Below are positions 26,187 to 34,861 of a stretch of 64,000 nucleotides of DNA, one piece after another (the stretch's first letter is position 1; every line of letters begins with the position of its first letter). Made by a program: the position numbers and the translations under genes. A model generated the notes under the pieces. It did not search any database. It was not told the origin of the DNA and worked only from the letters and a program-made list of their open reading frames with translations. The stretch spans positions 175,910 through 239,909 of the forward strand of contig NZ_VFUA01000001.1 of assembly GCF_006440735.1 (NCBI RefSeq). The letters are read 5' to 3'. The DNA is from Mesorhizobium sp. B2-7-1 (lineage in GTDB: Bacteria > Pseudomonadota > Alphaproteobacteria > Rhizobiales > Rhizobiaceae).

Positions 26187-27872
26187 TCAGTGGCAACAGC
26201 AGTGGTCCGGCTCCACGCTCGTCCGGCATAAGCACGACGAGGTGATCGCCACATCAGCCTTGGCCACCGCCGCAGTTAACTTCGCCCGCAACTCCGGCAG
26301 CTCTTCTCTCTCATCGCGTCGCTTCAGGCATTCGACCAGCCCATGCAGCGCCCAGACATTGTCCGGATGCTGGGCGCAGCGCTGCACGGCGCCGCTCAAG
26401 CCCAGATCGTCGCGATAGACCTGCTCGGCCTCGTCCGCGTGGCCCCGGTCGAGCAGAAGCGCGGCCAGCGCGTGGCGCGGCGGGTGCATCCAGGCCCATG
26501 GCTCGGTGTAGGAGAGATTGTCATCGAGCTCGACCGCGCGACGCAGATGCTCGTAGGCCTCATCATGCCGGCCTTGGTGGTAGGCGATCTCGCCATCGAG
26601 CAGCGCCGCGCCCACGGCGAGCGAGGCTTTTGTCGGGTTGCTGAGGAATCGGCGTTCGGGCGGAATGCTTTCGATTTGCCGGCTAAACAAATCGCGTTCG
26701 CGCTCAGCGGAGCCGAAGTCGCGCAGCGTCGCATGCGCCACGCCCTTGGCGTAATGCTGCAGCGCGGTGGTCAGCACATAGAGGCCCGGCTCGCCATTCA
26801 TCGGCTCGTCGACGATCTCGCGCCAGCGCCCGAAGCGCACCTGCACGTGCGATTTCATCGCGTGATAGCCCTCGACCGTCTGCGTCAGCTTGGGCCGTTC
26901 GGGGATGCTGACGACATCGCGTGTCACCAGGCTGCGCACCTTGTCCGCCGCCCACAGCGCCGGACGATACTGGCCGAGCAACATGCAGGTGAACATCATC
27001 AGGTGCAGGTCGTGGCAGCAGCCGAGCAGGTAATAGGTCGGCTCGCCGGCATAGGCGAGGTAGAGGTCGTTGGCGCGCACCGCCTTCTCGCTGGCGATCT
27101 TCGCCTTCTCATACTCGCCGCAGAGCACGTAGATGTGCCCAGGCATGTGGTTCATATGGCCGGCATCCGGGCACATCGTACCCAGCCGCTCCGCCGAGCG
27201 CATGCCGCGCTCGGGCTGCGTCGACATTTCGAGCAGATGGATGTGGAGATGCAACGCCGCCGGGTGCGGTTCGGTGCCTGCCTCGTCCGAGAGCCGGATC
27301 GAGCGCTCGCAGATATCCAGTGCCTCGATCACATCGGAATTCGGCGCCGGCGCACCGTTCCGGAGGTTCCATAGGCGCCGCACCGTGCGCATCATCAGCG
27401 CCTCGACGGTCAGCGCCATCACATCATGGTCGTCGGGGAAATCGCGATAAACCTGGCGCATCGCGGCGGCATAGGCGTCGTCCCATTTCTCGAATTCCGC
27501 GGCGCTCACGCCATGCGGCTGCTGGAAGCGGGCGGCCAGCGCCTCGATCAGCCGCTGCTCGACAGGGCTCGCGCTCGCCGCATTGGCTTGCGCCAGCCGC
27601 ACATGCTCGAAGCAGCGCCTGGCGACATGGTCGGCCTCGGCCTTGCCATGTTCCTTCCAGGTCAAATTGTAGAAAGGCCCGGCGGCATAGGCGATGCCCC
27701 AATGCACGAAGGCGCAAGCTGGATCGGTCCCCAGCGCCTTCTCGAAGCACTTTATCCCTTCCTCGTGGTTGAAGCCGTAGCACCAGTTCAGCCCGATATC
27801 GAACCAGCGCTGCGTCTCGGCCGATGAAGTGGAGATGGGGCGGCGATAGGTGCCGAGGTCGAAATGGTCCAT
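26187..27872 (-). CDS. Tetratricopeptide-repeat protein (TTC38-like)
   Basis: 561-aa soluble protein. The N-terminus has the YGFNHEEGIKCFEKAL.DP.CAFVHWGIAYA pattern of a TPR group related to eukaryotic TTC38; helical repeats run to the end (for example AYEHLRRAVELDDNLSY and ADEAEQVYRDDL). Function is unknown. The ATG at 27872 follows an AGCAAGG site; an in-frame upstream extension is rejected. The C-terminus ends in a small Cys/His cluster (CLC, then HCCCH) that is not part of a TPR. It is convergent with the tandem membrane proteins. Confidence 0.75.
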   Translation of the reverse strand: MDHFDLGTYRRPISTSSAETQRWFDIGLNWCYGFNHEEGIKCFEKALGTDPACAFVHWGIAYAAGPFYNLTWKEHGKAEADHVARRCFEHVRLAQANAASASPVEQRLIEALAARFQQPHGVSAAEFEKWDDAYAAAMRQVYRDFPDDHDVMALTVEALMMRTVRRLWNLRNGAPAPNSDVIEALDICERSIRLSDEAGTEPHPAALHLHIHLLEMSTQPERGMRSAERLGTMCPDAGHMNHMPGHIYVLCGEYEKAKIASEKAVRANDLYLAYAGEPTYYLLGCCHDLHLMMFTCMLLGQYRPALWAADKVRSLVTRDVVSIPERPKLTQTVEGYHAMKSHVQVRFGRWREIVDEPMNGEPGLYVLTTALQHYAKGVAHATLRDFGSAERERDLFSRQIESIPPERRFLSNPTKASLAVGAALLDGEIAYHQGRHDEAYEHLRRAVELDDNLSYTEPWAWMHPPRHALAALLLDRGHADEAEQVYRDDLGLSGAVQRCAQHPDNVWALHGLVECLKRRDEREELPELRAKLTAAVAKADVAITSSCLCRTSVEPDHCCCH

Positions 27873-28005
27873 GCCTTGCTGTCTTCTCGCATTCCGGGCC
27901 GGCAGCAAGCCGGTCGAGCACAATCTGTGCCGAAATGCGATTGCTTGGCAAATGGAGACAGTCAGCGCGTCCCGCAGAGCCGCGCCGACTGTCTAAAGCG
28001 TGTCT

Positions 28006-28103
28006 CCCGAAAGTGGGAACCGGTTTCGGGATAAAGACATGCGTAAAATCAAAGACCTAAAGCGCATGGAGCGAATCCGAAGGATCGCGACGCGCTTTAG
28101 GTC
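28006..28103. repeat. Mosaic palindrome after the solute-binding protein gene
   Basis: Two hairpins: CCCGAAA (28006-28012) / TTTCGGG (28024-28030), and a perfect 12-bp pair GACCTAAAGCGC (28054-28065) / GCGCTTTAGGTC (28092-28103). It is the same type of rhizobial intergenic mosaic as at 3645 and probably also ends transcription of the minus-strand gene that stops at 28113. The remaining 27873-28005 shows no gene. Confidence 0.7.
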
Positions 28104-28112
28104 CCGGGAGGA

Positions 28113-29753
28113 TCAGCTCTCCAGCCAGACGGTCTCGAAATGCTGCTCGAGCGCCTGGTGCTGTTCGCAGCCCTGCACGCCCTTGCGATAGGTGCGGTAG
28201 ACCGAGCGCCAGTAGGGCTGGATGATGACGCCGGAGTCGCGCAAATTGGTCTCGATCTTGGTCATGATCTCCTTGCGCTTGGCGGCGTCCGGCGTTGCCA
28301 GAGCCTTGTCGAGAAGCTCGTCGAACTCCTTGTTCGAATAGGCGCTTTCGTTCCAGGCGCCACCCGATTTGTAGGCCAGCGCCAGCACCTGCACGCCGAG
28401 CGGGCGGCCGAGCCACTCGGTGCACGAATAGGGGAACTTGCTCCAGTCGTTCCAGAAGGTCGCGGCCGGCAGCACGGTGCGCTTGATCTTGAAGCCCGCC
28501 TCGCGGATCTGCGCCGCGATCGCGTCGGCGGTGTTCTTTTGCCATTCGATGTCGACCGAGATCAGCTCGTATTCGTGATCGGCCTTGCCGGCTTCCGAAA
28601 TCAGCTTCTTCGCCTGATCGACGTCGCGCTTGGCTGGGCCTATATCGGCAAATTCCGGATGCATTGGTCCGACATGGTGGTTGTCGGCGGGTTTTCCGCG
28701 CCCGTCGAGGCCGAGCTTCAGCACGGCCGCATTGTCGACGGCGAGCTGGGCCGCGCGGCGCACCTTGACGTCGTCATAGGGCGCGTTGGAGACATTGAAG
28801 CGCGCGACGATGGTCGAGCCGGTCGCGATCTCTGAGTTCTGCAAGCCCATCTGCTCGGTCTGCGACACCGCATCCGAGGTGGTCTCATGGTCGGTGTCGA
28901 TCTCGCCGGATTCGAAGGCCGACAGCATGGCGTTGGGGTCGGAGCCGTAATCGACCCATTTGATGCCGTCGAGATAGAACTCGCCCTTCCACCACGGCTT
29001 GTCCTTGCGCTTCACCTCCGCACCCGTCTCGGCATCCCAGCTCACCAGCTCGCAAGGGCCGGTGGTGATCGCCAAAGCCTTCTTCGGATCGGCATCGCCC
29101 TCATAGGAGCGGTGCATGATCAGCGCCGGATAGTCGGCCATGCCGGCGATCAGCGAGATGTCGGGTTTGGGCAGGTTGATCTTGACGGTGTAGTCGTCGA
29201 CCTTCTGGATGCCGCCGTCGACCGGCTTCTTGGTGTCGGCATTGACCAGCGCGCCCATACGCGCCGCGACCGAATTGCCGGCGACCGAGGCGTCGCACCA
29301 GCGGTTGAGGTTGTGGATCACGTCGTCGGCGTTGAAAATGTCGCCGTTCGACCAGGTGATGCCCTTGCGCACGTGAAGCGTGATCGTCTTGGCGTCGTCG
29401 CTGGTTTCCCAGCTTTCCAGCAGCCAGGGTTCGAAAGAGAAGTCGGTCTTCCAGCGCACCAGATATTCGTTGCACTGGCGCGCGACATTCGACATCTCGA
29501 CGCCGTCGAAGGTGCGCGGGTCTTTAAAACCCTTGACGTTCATCGCCACACGCAGCACGCCGCCCTTTTCCGGTTCTGCGGCGCGTGCAGGCGAGGGGGC
29601 AATCCCGCCCAGCGCCATCGCGCCGGCGGCGCTGACGCCAAAGCCGGCCATCAGCGCCAGATATTCGCGCCGGCTGATCGCGCCCTTCTTGAAATCGTCG
29701 GCGATCGGCCTGGCGCGCGGGTGCAGTTTTCTGTCGGTCAGCATGAATTTCAT
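28113..29753 (-). CDS. ABC transporter solute-binding protein, family 5 (peptide/opine type), Tat-exported
   Basis: 546-aa periplasmic binding protein of the SBP_bac_5 family (oligopeptide, dipeptide, nickel and related ligands). The N-terminus has a twin-arginine motif, SRREYLALM, followed by a hydrophobic stretch ([14 protein letters not shown]) and an APARA-like cleavage region near residue 58. Family motifs include AD.V.N..RW and TGPCELVSW. The ATG at 29753 has AGAGGGA about 6 bases upstream. No permease or ATPase gene adjoins it, so it is an orphan binding protein, at the end of the catabolic minus-strand array. Confidence 0.88.
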   Translation of the reverse strand: MKFMLTDRKLHPRARPIADDFKKGAISRREYLALMAGFGVSAAGAMALGGIAPSPARAAEPEKGGVLRVAMNVKGFKDPRTFDGVEMSNVARQCNEYLVRWKTDFSFEPWLLESWETSDDAKTITLHVRKGITWSNGDIFNADDVIHNLNRWCDASVAGNSVAARMGALVNADTKKPVDGGIQKVDDYTVKINLPKPDISLIAGMADYPALIMHRSYEGDADPKKALAITTGPCELVSWDAETGAEVKRKDKPWWKGEFYLDGIKWVDYGSDPNAMLSAFESGEIDTDHETTSDAVSQTEQMGLQNSEIATGSTIVARFNVSNAPYDDVKVRRAAQLAVDNAAVLKLGLDGRGKPADNHHVGPMHPEFADIGPAKRDVDQAKKLISEAGKADHEYELISVDIEWQKNTADAIAAQIREAGFKIKRTVLPAATFWNDWSKFPYSCTEWLGRPLGVQVLALAYKSGGAWNESAYSNKEFDELLDKALATPDAAKRKEIMTKIETNLRDSGVIIQPYWRSVYRTYRKGVQGCEQHQALEQHFETVWLES

Positions 29754-29918
29754 CGTCGTTCCCTCTGTTGTTGGGCGCCCCGGGATCGCCAGGCGCGGGG
29801 GCGGATGCGACCGCCGGGGCACCGTTGCCTGCTGAGGGATGATAGGTCCGCTTATCGTAGCGAAGTGGTCGGGTTTCCGCAGTTCTTGTGCGCTGTTCCG
29901 CAGGGTGTCGATACAGCC

Positions 29919-30097
29919 GATCTCCCCCCTCGTGGGGGAGATGCCCGGCAGGGCAGAGGGGGGCGCTGTCCCGCCAGCGTCTCAATTACTCAGCCCCGCT
30001 GCGATCACGAATGGTTTGAGCTGCTCAAGCTTCCGAAGGGTTGCGATCCTTCGCCCCCTCTGCCCTGCCGGCCATCTCCCCCACGAGGGGGGGAGAT
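29919..30097. repeat. Inverted pair of about 47-bp G-tract/C-tract repeats
   Basis: The block 29919-29966 (CTCCCCCCTCGTGGGGGAG then GGCAGGGCAGAGGGGGG) reappears as a near-perfect reverse complement at 30052-30097, with about 85 bases between. Each block is itself a hairpin. Two diverged members of the same family lie at 33179-33338. The right-hand block is inside the 3' end of the esterase gene. 29754-30004 holds no other feature. Confidence 0.8.
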
Positions 30098-31066
30098 TAG
30101 CGCTCCACCACCAGCGCCCAGCCTTGCGATATCCGCAACAATCCGCCCAAACGCCTCCGCCGCGCGCGGCACCGTCGGGCGTGCCCGAAGAAAACTGTGT
30201 ACCAGCCGCTTCTCCTCGCGCCACCACGCTTGCCCGCCGGCGGCAACAATCCGTTCGCGATAGGCCTCGCCATCCGACGACAGCGGATCGCATTCGGCGG
30301 TGACGATGATCGTCGGCGGCAGGCCTGAAAAGTCACGATCCTTGAGCGGCGAGAAGGTTGGGTCGTCCGCTGACTGTCCAGGCGCGGACCGGACACGCCG
30401 ATAGAAGTCGATGTCGGCGAGCGTCAGCAGCGGCGCCTCGGCATGCTCGACATAGGAGCGGCCGTTTTCGTCTCCTCCCAGGCCGGGATAGATCAGCACC
30501 TGGCCGATCGCATGTCGGGGGTGATGCCGCGTCCCCTGCGCCACCGCGGCTGCGAGATTGCCGCCGGCGCTCTCGCCGCAAAGCACGATCGGCAGCGTGC
30601 AGGTCGCGGCGACCCATTCGAACACGGCAAAAGCATCGTCGAAAGAGGCCGGATGGAGATGCTCCGGCGCCAGCCGATAGTCGGCCGAGACCACCTCGAA
30701 ACCGGTGCCGGCGCAGATTTCCGCGCAGATATCGTCGTGGCTGTCGAGGTCACCGAGCACAAAGCCGCCGCCGTGACAATAAACGACAACCGCCGCCGCG
30801 ATCCCGTTTGCCATGCGGTAGCGTCGGACCGGGATCGCATGGGCGGCGGTGGCGACGACGCCATCGCTGGTCGTAACGCCTTCCGGATGGCCTTGATGAA
30901 ACGCGACGCACATTTTGTCGTACACGGCGCGCTGCTCGGCGATTGGGGCAGCGACGATCTGTGGCGGGTACCAGCTGTTGACCTTGTCGATATAGTCCCA
31001 GAGCTCCGGATCGAGCCGGTCGGCGTATTTGCCGCGGCCTGCCGGATCGGTCGGATTGCTGGCCAC
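30005..31066 (-). CDS. Alpha/beta-hydrolase, HSL-type esterase
   Basis: 353-aa hormone-sensitive-lipase family carboxylesterase. Oxyanion motif HGGGF in YCHGGGFVLGD, nucleophile in GESAGGN, acid in ECDPLSSDG, and catalytic His in LVHSFLRARP. Substrate unknown. The GTG start at 31066 lies five bases after the stop of the cysteine hydrolase gene, so the two are probably co-translated. The last 28 or so residues (from ISPPRGGDG) are encoded by the intergenic repeat and look like an acquired tail: the natural end was probably near LGAGGG. Confidence 0.85.
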   Translation of the reverse strand: MASNPTDPAGRGKYADRLDPELWDYIDKVNSWYPPQIVAAPIAEQRAVYDKMCVAFHQGHPEGVTTSDGVVATAAHAIPVRRYRMANGIAAAVVVYCHGGGFVLGDLDSHDDICAEICAGTGFEVVSADYRLAPEHLHPASFDDAFAVFEWVAATCTLPIVLCGESAGGNLAAAVAQGTRHHPRHAIGQVLIYPGLGGDENGRSYVEHAEAPLLTLADIDFYRRVRSAPGQSADDPTFSPLKDRDFSGLPPTIIVTAECDPLSSDGEAYRERIVAAGGQAWWREEKRLVHSFLRARPTVPRAAEAFGRIVADIARLGAGGGALISPPRGGDGRQGRGGEGSQPFGSLSSSNHS

Positions 31067-31071
31067 TGCCG

Positions 31072-31749
31072 TCAGAGCTCTGCGTAGAGCCGCGCCGCGT
31101 TCTCGAAGGTGAAGCGCAACGACACCGAGCCCTCGACCTGCCAGACACTGACCGTATCGCCGGCCATCAGCCGGCAGGCGTCGAGCGTGTTGGTGACGGC
31201 GCCGCCATAGAGGCGGTTGGCAAGGTTGAGGATGCCGGTCTGGTGCATGGCGGCACTCGCGCTGCCGCAGGCGTCCTTGACCAGCAGCACGCGAAAACCA
31301 CGCGCCACCGCGTCCTTCACCGTGGCGTCGATGCAGGCCTCGGTCCAGACGCCGGCGATGACCAGCCATTCGATGCCGGCCGCCTTGAGCTTGTCGCCGA
31401 AATCGTTCTTGCCGAAGGCGCTGGCTTCCTGCTTGACCAGCGTGGCCTCCCCGTTTTGCGGCGCGACCTCATGGCAGATCGCGGTCAGCGGATCGTCCTT
31501 GTCGGAAAAGGCCGACTTGCCGCTTTCGTCCACCGGGTGGAACGGCCGCGCCGCGGCGAGATCGACGATGTAGGCCCAGTGATGGAGCGGCACGAAATTG
31601 CGCCGCGCCGCCTCCTGCAGGCGCTGGACGTTGGCGAGGATGTCGGCAAACCCCTCGACCAGATAGCGTTTGTCCTTGCGATGCTCCTCCTGGAGATCGA
31701 TGAACACCGTGGCGACAGTGCCGCGTCGGATGGAGATGGGCGTTTTCAT
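31072..31749 (-). CDS. Isochorismatase-family cysteine hydrolase
   Basis: 225-aa hydrolase of the isochorismatase-like fold. The catalytic triad is visible as Asp in FIDLQEEH, Lys in TLVKQEASAF and Cys in WTEACIDATV. The superfamily contains nicotinamidase, N-carbamoylsarcosine amidase, ureidoacrylate amidase and related C-N hydrolases; the substrate cannot be fixed from sequence. Its place between an M24/DddP-like enzyme and an esterase, under a GlxA-type regulator, suggests an amidase step in degradation of a small nitrogenous compound (inference). Confidence 0.85.
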   Translation of the reverse strand: MKTPISIRRGTVATVFIDLQEEHRKDKRYLVEGFADILANVQRLQEAARRNFVPLHHWAYIVDLAAARPFHPVDESGKSAFSDKDDPLTAICHEVAPQNGEATLVKQEASAFGKNDFGDKLKAAGIEWLVIAGVWTEACIDATVKDAVARGFRVLLVKDACGSASAAMHQTGILNLANRLYGGAVTNTLDACRLMAGDTVSVWQVEGSVSLRFTFENAARLYAEL

Positions 31750-31776
31750 GTAGATATTGCTGTCGATGCGTAGGCG

Positions 31777-33075
31777 CTACTTGTCAAGAAACTCGTCCTC
31801 ATATGGAAAACGCGAGAGCAATTCGGTGCCGGTCTCGGTAATGAGGATCTCGTCCTCCAGCTTGACGCCTTCGCGGCCGCCCTTCTCGCCGATATAGCTT
31901 TCCACACTCACCACCATGCCTGGCACGATGATGCCGTCGCGGCCATAGGTCTCATAGTCCATCGCATGCGCGATGAACGGCGTCTCGCCATGCATGCCGA
32001 CGCCGTGCATGACCGACGTGTAGCGCTGGTCGACGAAGCGGTCCGGGATCTTCCACGCCTTCTCGGCGATCTCGCGGAAGGCCATGCCGGGCTTCACGAT
32101 GCCGATATTGTGCTGCACCTGGTCATGCGCCATGCGGTAGAGTGATTTCTGGTAGGGCGTCGGCTTGCCCGGGCCGCAGCGGAAGGTGCGCGAGAAGTCG
32201 GAATAATAGCCGTAGCAGCCGATTGTGTCGGTATCGAGCGCCAGCAATTCGCCCGGCCGGATCTTGCGGCCGCTCGCCTCGTTGAACCAGGGATTGGTGC
32301 GCTGTCCCGACGTCAGCAGACGCGTCTCAATGAACTCGCCGCCCTGGCGGATGACCTCGCCATACATGATGGCGAACAGCTCGTTCTCGGAAACGCCGGG
32401 CTTGATCGCCTCGCGCACCGCCGCCACCGCGGCTTCTGCGCCCGCCATCGACGCCAGCAGGCATTTCACCTCCTCATGCGTCTTCACCGCGCGCACCGCC
32501 AGGATTTCGCCCTGGCAATCGCGAACCTCGCAGCCGCGCTTTTCCAAGGCCAGCGCCTGCAGGTGGCTGCAGCGGTCGAGGCCGAGCTTCATCGAGCCGC
32601 CGCCATGCTTCTTGAGAAGCTCGGCAATCTCGTCGGCGAACGGTCCGGCCGTCTCGTCGTCGCGGCCCGAGACCGACGACCAGACCAGCTTCGATGGCCG
32701 CGCCTCGTCGATCGTGTCGAGCACCATCGAGACATGGTAGCTCTGCGGATATTCGAACAGCACGATCGGCCCGTCGGTCGGGATGAAGAAGTAGCGGGTC
32801 GAGTTGCGCAGGAAATAGCCGAACATGTTGCGCGAGCCGGTGGCGTAGCGCTGGTTGTATGGATCGAACAGCACGATGCCGCCATAGCCCGCCTCGCGCA
32901 TCCAGGCGCGCAGCTTGGCCAGCCGCCCCTTGCGCAACGCGTCGGCGTCGATGAAGGACGGTTCGGTGTCGGAGAGCCACATGCCGCCGGCAGGGTCGGC
33001 CGCGGCCGGGTGGCGCATGCGGTCCTTGAAGTCCACATCCTCGGTGCTGTCGGGGTCGAATACGACGATGCTCAT
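31777..33075 (-). CDS. M24 metallopeptidase-fold enzyme, DddP-like
   Basis: 432-aa pita-bread metalloenzyme. The segments GGEFIETRLLTSGQRTNPWF, LALDTDTIGCYGYYSDFSRTF and KLEDEILITETG closely match the DMSP lyase DddP rather than classical Xaa-Pro peptidases. Putative metal ligands are Asp281, Asp283, Asp293, His357, Glu392 and Glu407; all are offset by exactly 14 from the DddP residues 295, 297, 307, 371, 406 and 421 as I recall them. However the residue equivalent to the proposed DddP catalytic Asp377 is Gly363 (HGVGMHGE), so DMSP cleavage is doubtful; creatinase- or ectoine-hydrolase-like chemistry is an alternative. The ATG has AGGAGA upstream. Confidence 0.8.
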   Translation of the reverse strand: MSIVVFDPDSTEDVDFKDRMRHPAAADPAGGMWLSDTEPSFIDADALRKGRLAKLRAWMREAGYGGIVLFDPYNQRYATGSRNMFGYFLRNSTRYFFIPTDGPIVLFEYPQSYHVSMVLDTIDEARPSKLVWSSVSGRDDETAGPFADEIAELLKKHGGGSMKLGLDRCSHLQALALEKRGCEVRDCQGEILAVRAVKTHEEVKCLLASMAGAEAAVAAVREAIKPGVSENELFAIMYGEVIRQGGEFIETRLLTSGQRTNPWFNEASGRKIRPGELLALDTDTIGCYGYYSDFSRTFRCGPGKPTPYQKSLYRMAHDQVQHNIGIVKPGMAFREIAEKAWKIPDRFVDQRYTSVMHGVGMHGETPFIAHAMDYETYGRDGIIVPGMVVSVESYIGEKGGREGVKLEDEILITETGTELLSRFPYEDEFLDK

Positions 33076-33178
33076 GGGAAAGTCTCCTGTTCTCGCGAAC
33101 ATAGCCGGGCAGGGTTTTGAGCTTGTGCGGCATTCCGCAAATGTCGTGCCAGATGCCGCAGAGATTTCGGCGGGACAG

Positions 33179-33338
33179 CACCCCTCTCTGTCCTGCCGGA
33201 CATTTCCCCCGCAAGGGGGGAGATTGGATGTCGTCGTCGCTTTCGCCAATCGCAGACTTTGCAGAAAGAACGCCGTCGGCGGAACTGCTGATCTTCCCCT
33301 TTGCGGGGCAGATGGCCGGCAGGCCAGAGGGGGGTGTG
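33179..33338. repeat. Second inverted pair of the G/C-tract repeat family
   Basis: 33179-33227 (CTGTCCTGCCGGACATTTC, then CCCCCGCAAGGGGGG) and 33290-33338 (its diverged reverse complement, with GGCCGGCAGGCCAGAGGGGGG). Same family and same head-to-head layout as 29919/30052, placed between the regulator and the DddP-like gene. 33076-33368 contains nothing else recognisable apart from the probable promoter of the DddP-like gene. Confidence 0.75.
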
Positions 33339-33368
33339 AAGGAACTCGGCGTATTAGTGATAGGCGCA

Positions 33369-34346
33369 CTAATGCCTACGCATCGCCTTCGGCGCGTGCC
33401 CATGCTCCTCGCGAAACGCCCTTGCGAAACTCGACATCGAGGCAAACCCGCAAGCCAAAGCCACATCGCGCACCATCAGCGTCGAATGCGCCAGCAAATC
33501 GGCGGCGCGCTTCAACCTGAGCCGCCGGTAATAGCCATTGGGCGAGGTATCCAGCTCGGCGCGGAAACTGCGCTCGAGCTTGTCGGCCGACACGCCGAGC
33601 CGTCCCGCCAGCTCGGCCATGCCAAGCCTTTCCTCGACCGCATCCTCCATGATGGCGATGGCCGACAGCACCAGCTCGTTCTGGACGCCGGTGCGCAGCC
33701 TGAGCGGCATCAGCTTGCGGTCGACGCTGGACCGCAAGGGAGAGTGCACGAACCATTCGGCGACACTCGCCGCGATCTCGGCGCCACAGTCCTGCGTGAT
33801 GATTTCCAGCATCATGTCGAGGCTGCCGACGCCGCCGGCCGAAGTGAAACGCTTGCGGTCGATGACGAAGAGATCGCGCCGAAGCTCGATATCCGGAAAA
33901 GCCTCGGTGAAGGCGGCTTGGCTCGTCCAGTGCAAGGTGCAGGCATGCCCGTCGAGCAACCCCGCGCGGGCGAGGAAAAAGGCGGCGTCGGCGACCGCGC
34001 CGATATGCGCGCCGCCGCGCAGGCTTTTGCGGATCCAGTTCATCGCCTCGTCGGCCACGACATGGTCGGCATCGCCGCCCGAGCAGACGACGATGCGGTC
34101 GACCTTCGGCGCGTCCGCTGCGGAAAAGCCGGGCTGGATGACGACGCCGTTCGAAGCTTCGACCGTGCCGGGATCGGCGCCGACGATCACCCAGCGATAG
34201 CAATCGCGCTTGGCGAGAATATTGACGGCGCGCAGCGGCTCGATGACGGAAGAGAAAGCCATCATCGGAAAGCAGGGAAAAACCAGCACCGCGAAGGTGA
34301 GGGGGGCGCCGCTCGCTGCCTGTTTTGCCTGGCTGCGCGAACTCAT
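33369..34346 (-). CDS. GlxA family AraC-type transcriptional regulator
   Basis: 325-aa regulator: an N-terminal DJ-1/PfpI-like domain (residues about 17-190, with FAVLVFPCFPMMAFSSVIEPLRAVN and SAGGVGSLDMML) and a C-terminal AraC double helix-turn-helix (ELAGRLGVSADKLERSF, then VRDVALACGFASMSSFARAF). This architecture is shared with GbdR, CdhR, SouR and ArgR of pseudomonads, which sense betaine, carnitine, sarcosine or arginine. It probably controls the downstream DddP-like, hydrolase, esterase and binding-protein genes. Its ATG overlaps the Nudix stop by four bases. Confidence 0.88.
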   Translation of the reverse strand: MSSRSQAKQAASGAPLTFAVLVFPCFPMMAFSSVIEPLRAVNILAKRDCYRWVIVGADPGTVEASNGVVIQPGFSAADAPKVDRIVVCSGGDADHVVADEAMNWIRKSLRGGAHIGAVADAAFFLARAGLLDGHACTLHWTSQAAFTEAFPDIELRRDLFVIDRKRFTSAGGVGSLDMMLEIITQDCGAEIAASVAEWFVHSPLRSSVDRKLMPLRLRTGVQNELVLSAIAIMEDAVEERLGMAELAGRLGVSADKLERSFRAELDTSPNGYYRRLRLKRAADLLAHSTLMVRDVALACGFASMSSFARAFREEHGHAPKAMRRH

Positions 34347-34771
34347 GGCCGGCGGCCGTAGCGCGGTAGCACGATATCGGCGGTGAGCGGCGCCAGCTCC
34401 ATGCCGCTTGCCAGTTCCGGGTTCAACCAGATCAACTCCTCGATCTCGGCCGCCGGGACCGGCTCGCCGGTGATGGAGAGTTCGAACAACTCGGCCTCGA
34501 CGCGGGCATCCGGCTCATTGGCGGCTGGCGCCGAGAAGGAGCCGAGATGGAAGGCTGTGGCCGGATCGACGGCAACGCCCAGTTCCTCGCGCAATTCGCG
34601 CGCAAGAGCGGCGGCCGGCAACTCACCCGGCTCGATCTTGCCGCCCGCCTGCATGAAGGTGCTGGTGCCGCGCTTGCGCACCAGAAGCAGCCTGCCGCCG
34701 TCGTCGCGGATGACGGCTGCGGCGATGCGGATCGTCCTCGCCCTTGGCGTTCCGGAATGACTGGAGGTCAC
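34343..34771 (-). CDS. Nudix hydrolase
   Basis: 142-aa protein with a complete Nudix box: GGKIEPGE, then REL REELG (Gly-x5-Glu-x7-Arg-Glu-x-x-Glu-Glu-x-Gly), preceded by STFMQAGG. It hydrolyses a nucleoside-diphosphate-linked compound, identity unknown. The GTG at 34771 is the likely start, with GGGAAA about 11 bases upstream; the in-frame extension further upstream runs antisense to the next gene and is rejected. Coupled by a 4-bp overlap to the GlxA-type regulator. Confidence 0.85.
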   Translation of the reverse strand: MTSSHSGTPRARTIRIAAAVIRDDGGRLLLVRKRGTSTFMQAGGKIEPGELPAAALARELREELGVAVDPATAFHLGSFSAPAANEPDARVEAELFELSITGEPVPAAEIEELIWLNPELASGMELAPLTADIVLPRYGRRP

Positions 34772-34861
34772 GATAGGCTGTTTCCCGGCGGCGGTTTTGG
34801 TGGCAGAGAGAGGTGAACTGTAGCTGGCCGCGCGGCCGGCTTGCAACGGAGAGATCAAGCG

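Noticed and set aside
31777..33075. Calling the M24 protein DMSP lyase (dddP)
   Set aside because: The scaffold and metal site agree but the proposed catalytic Asp is Gly, so the symbol was not used.
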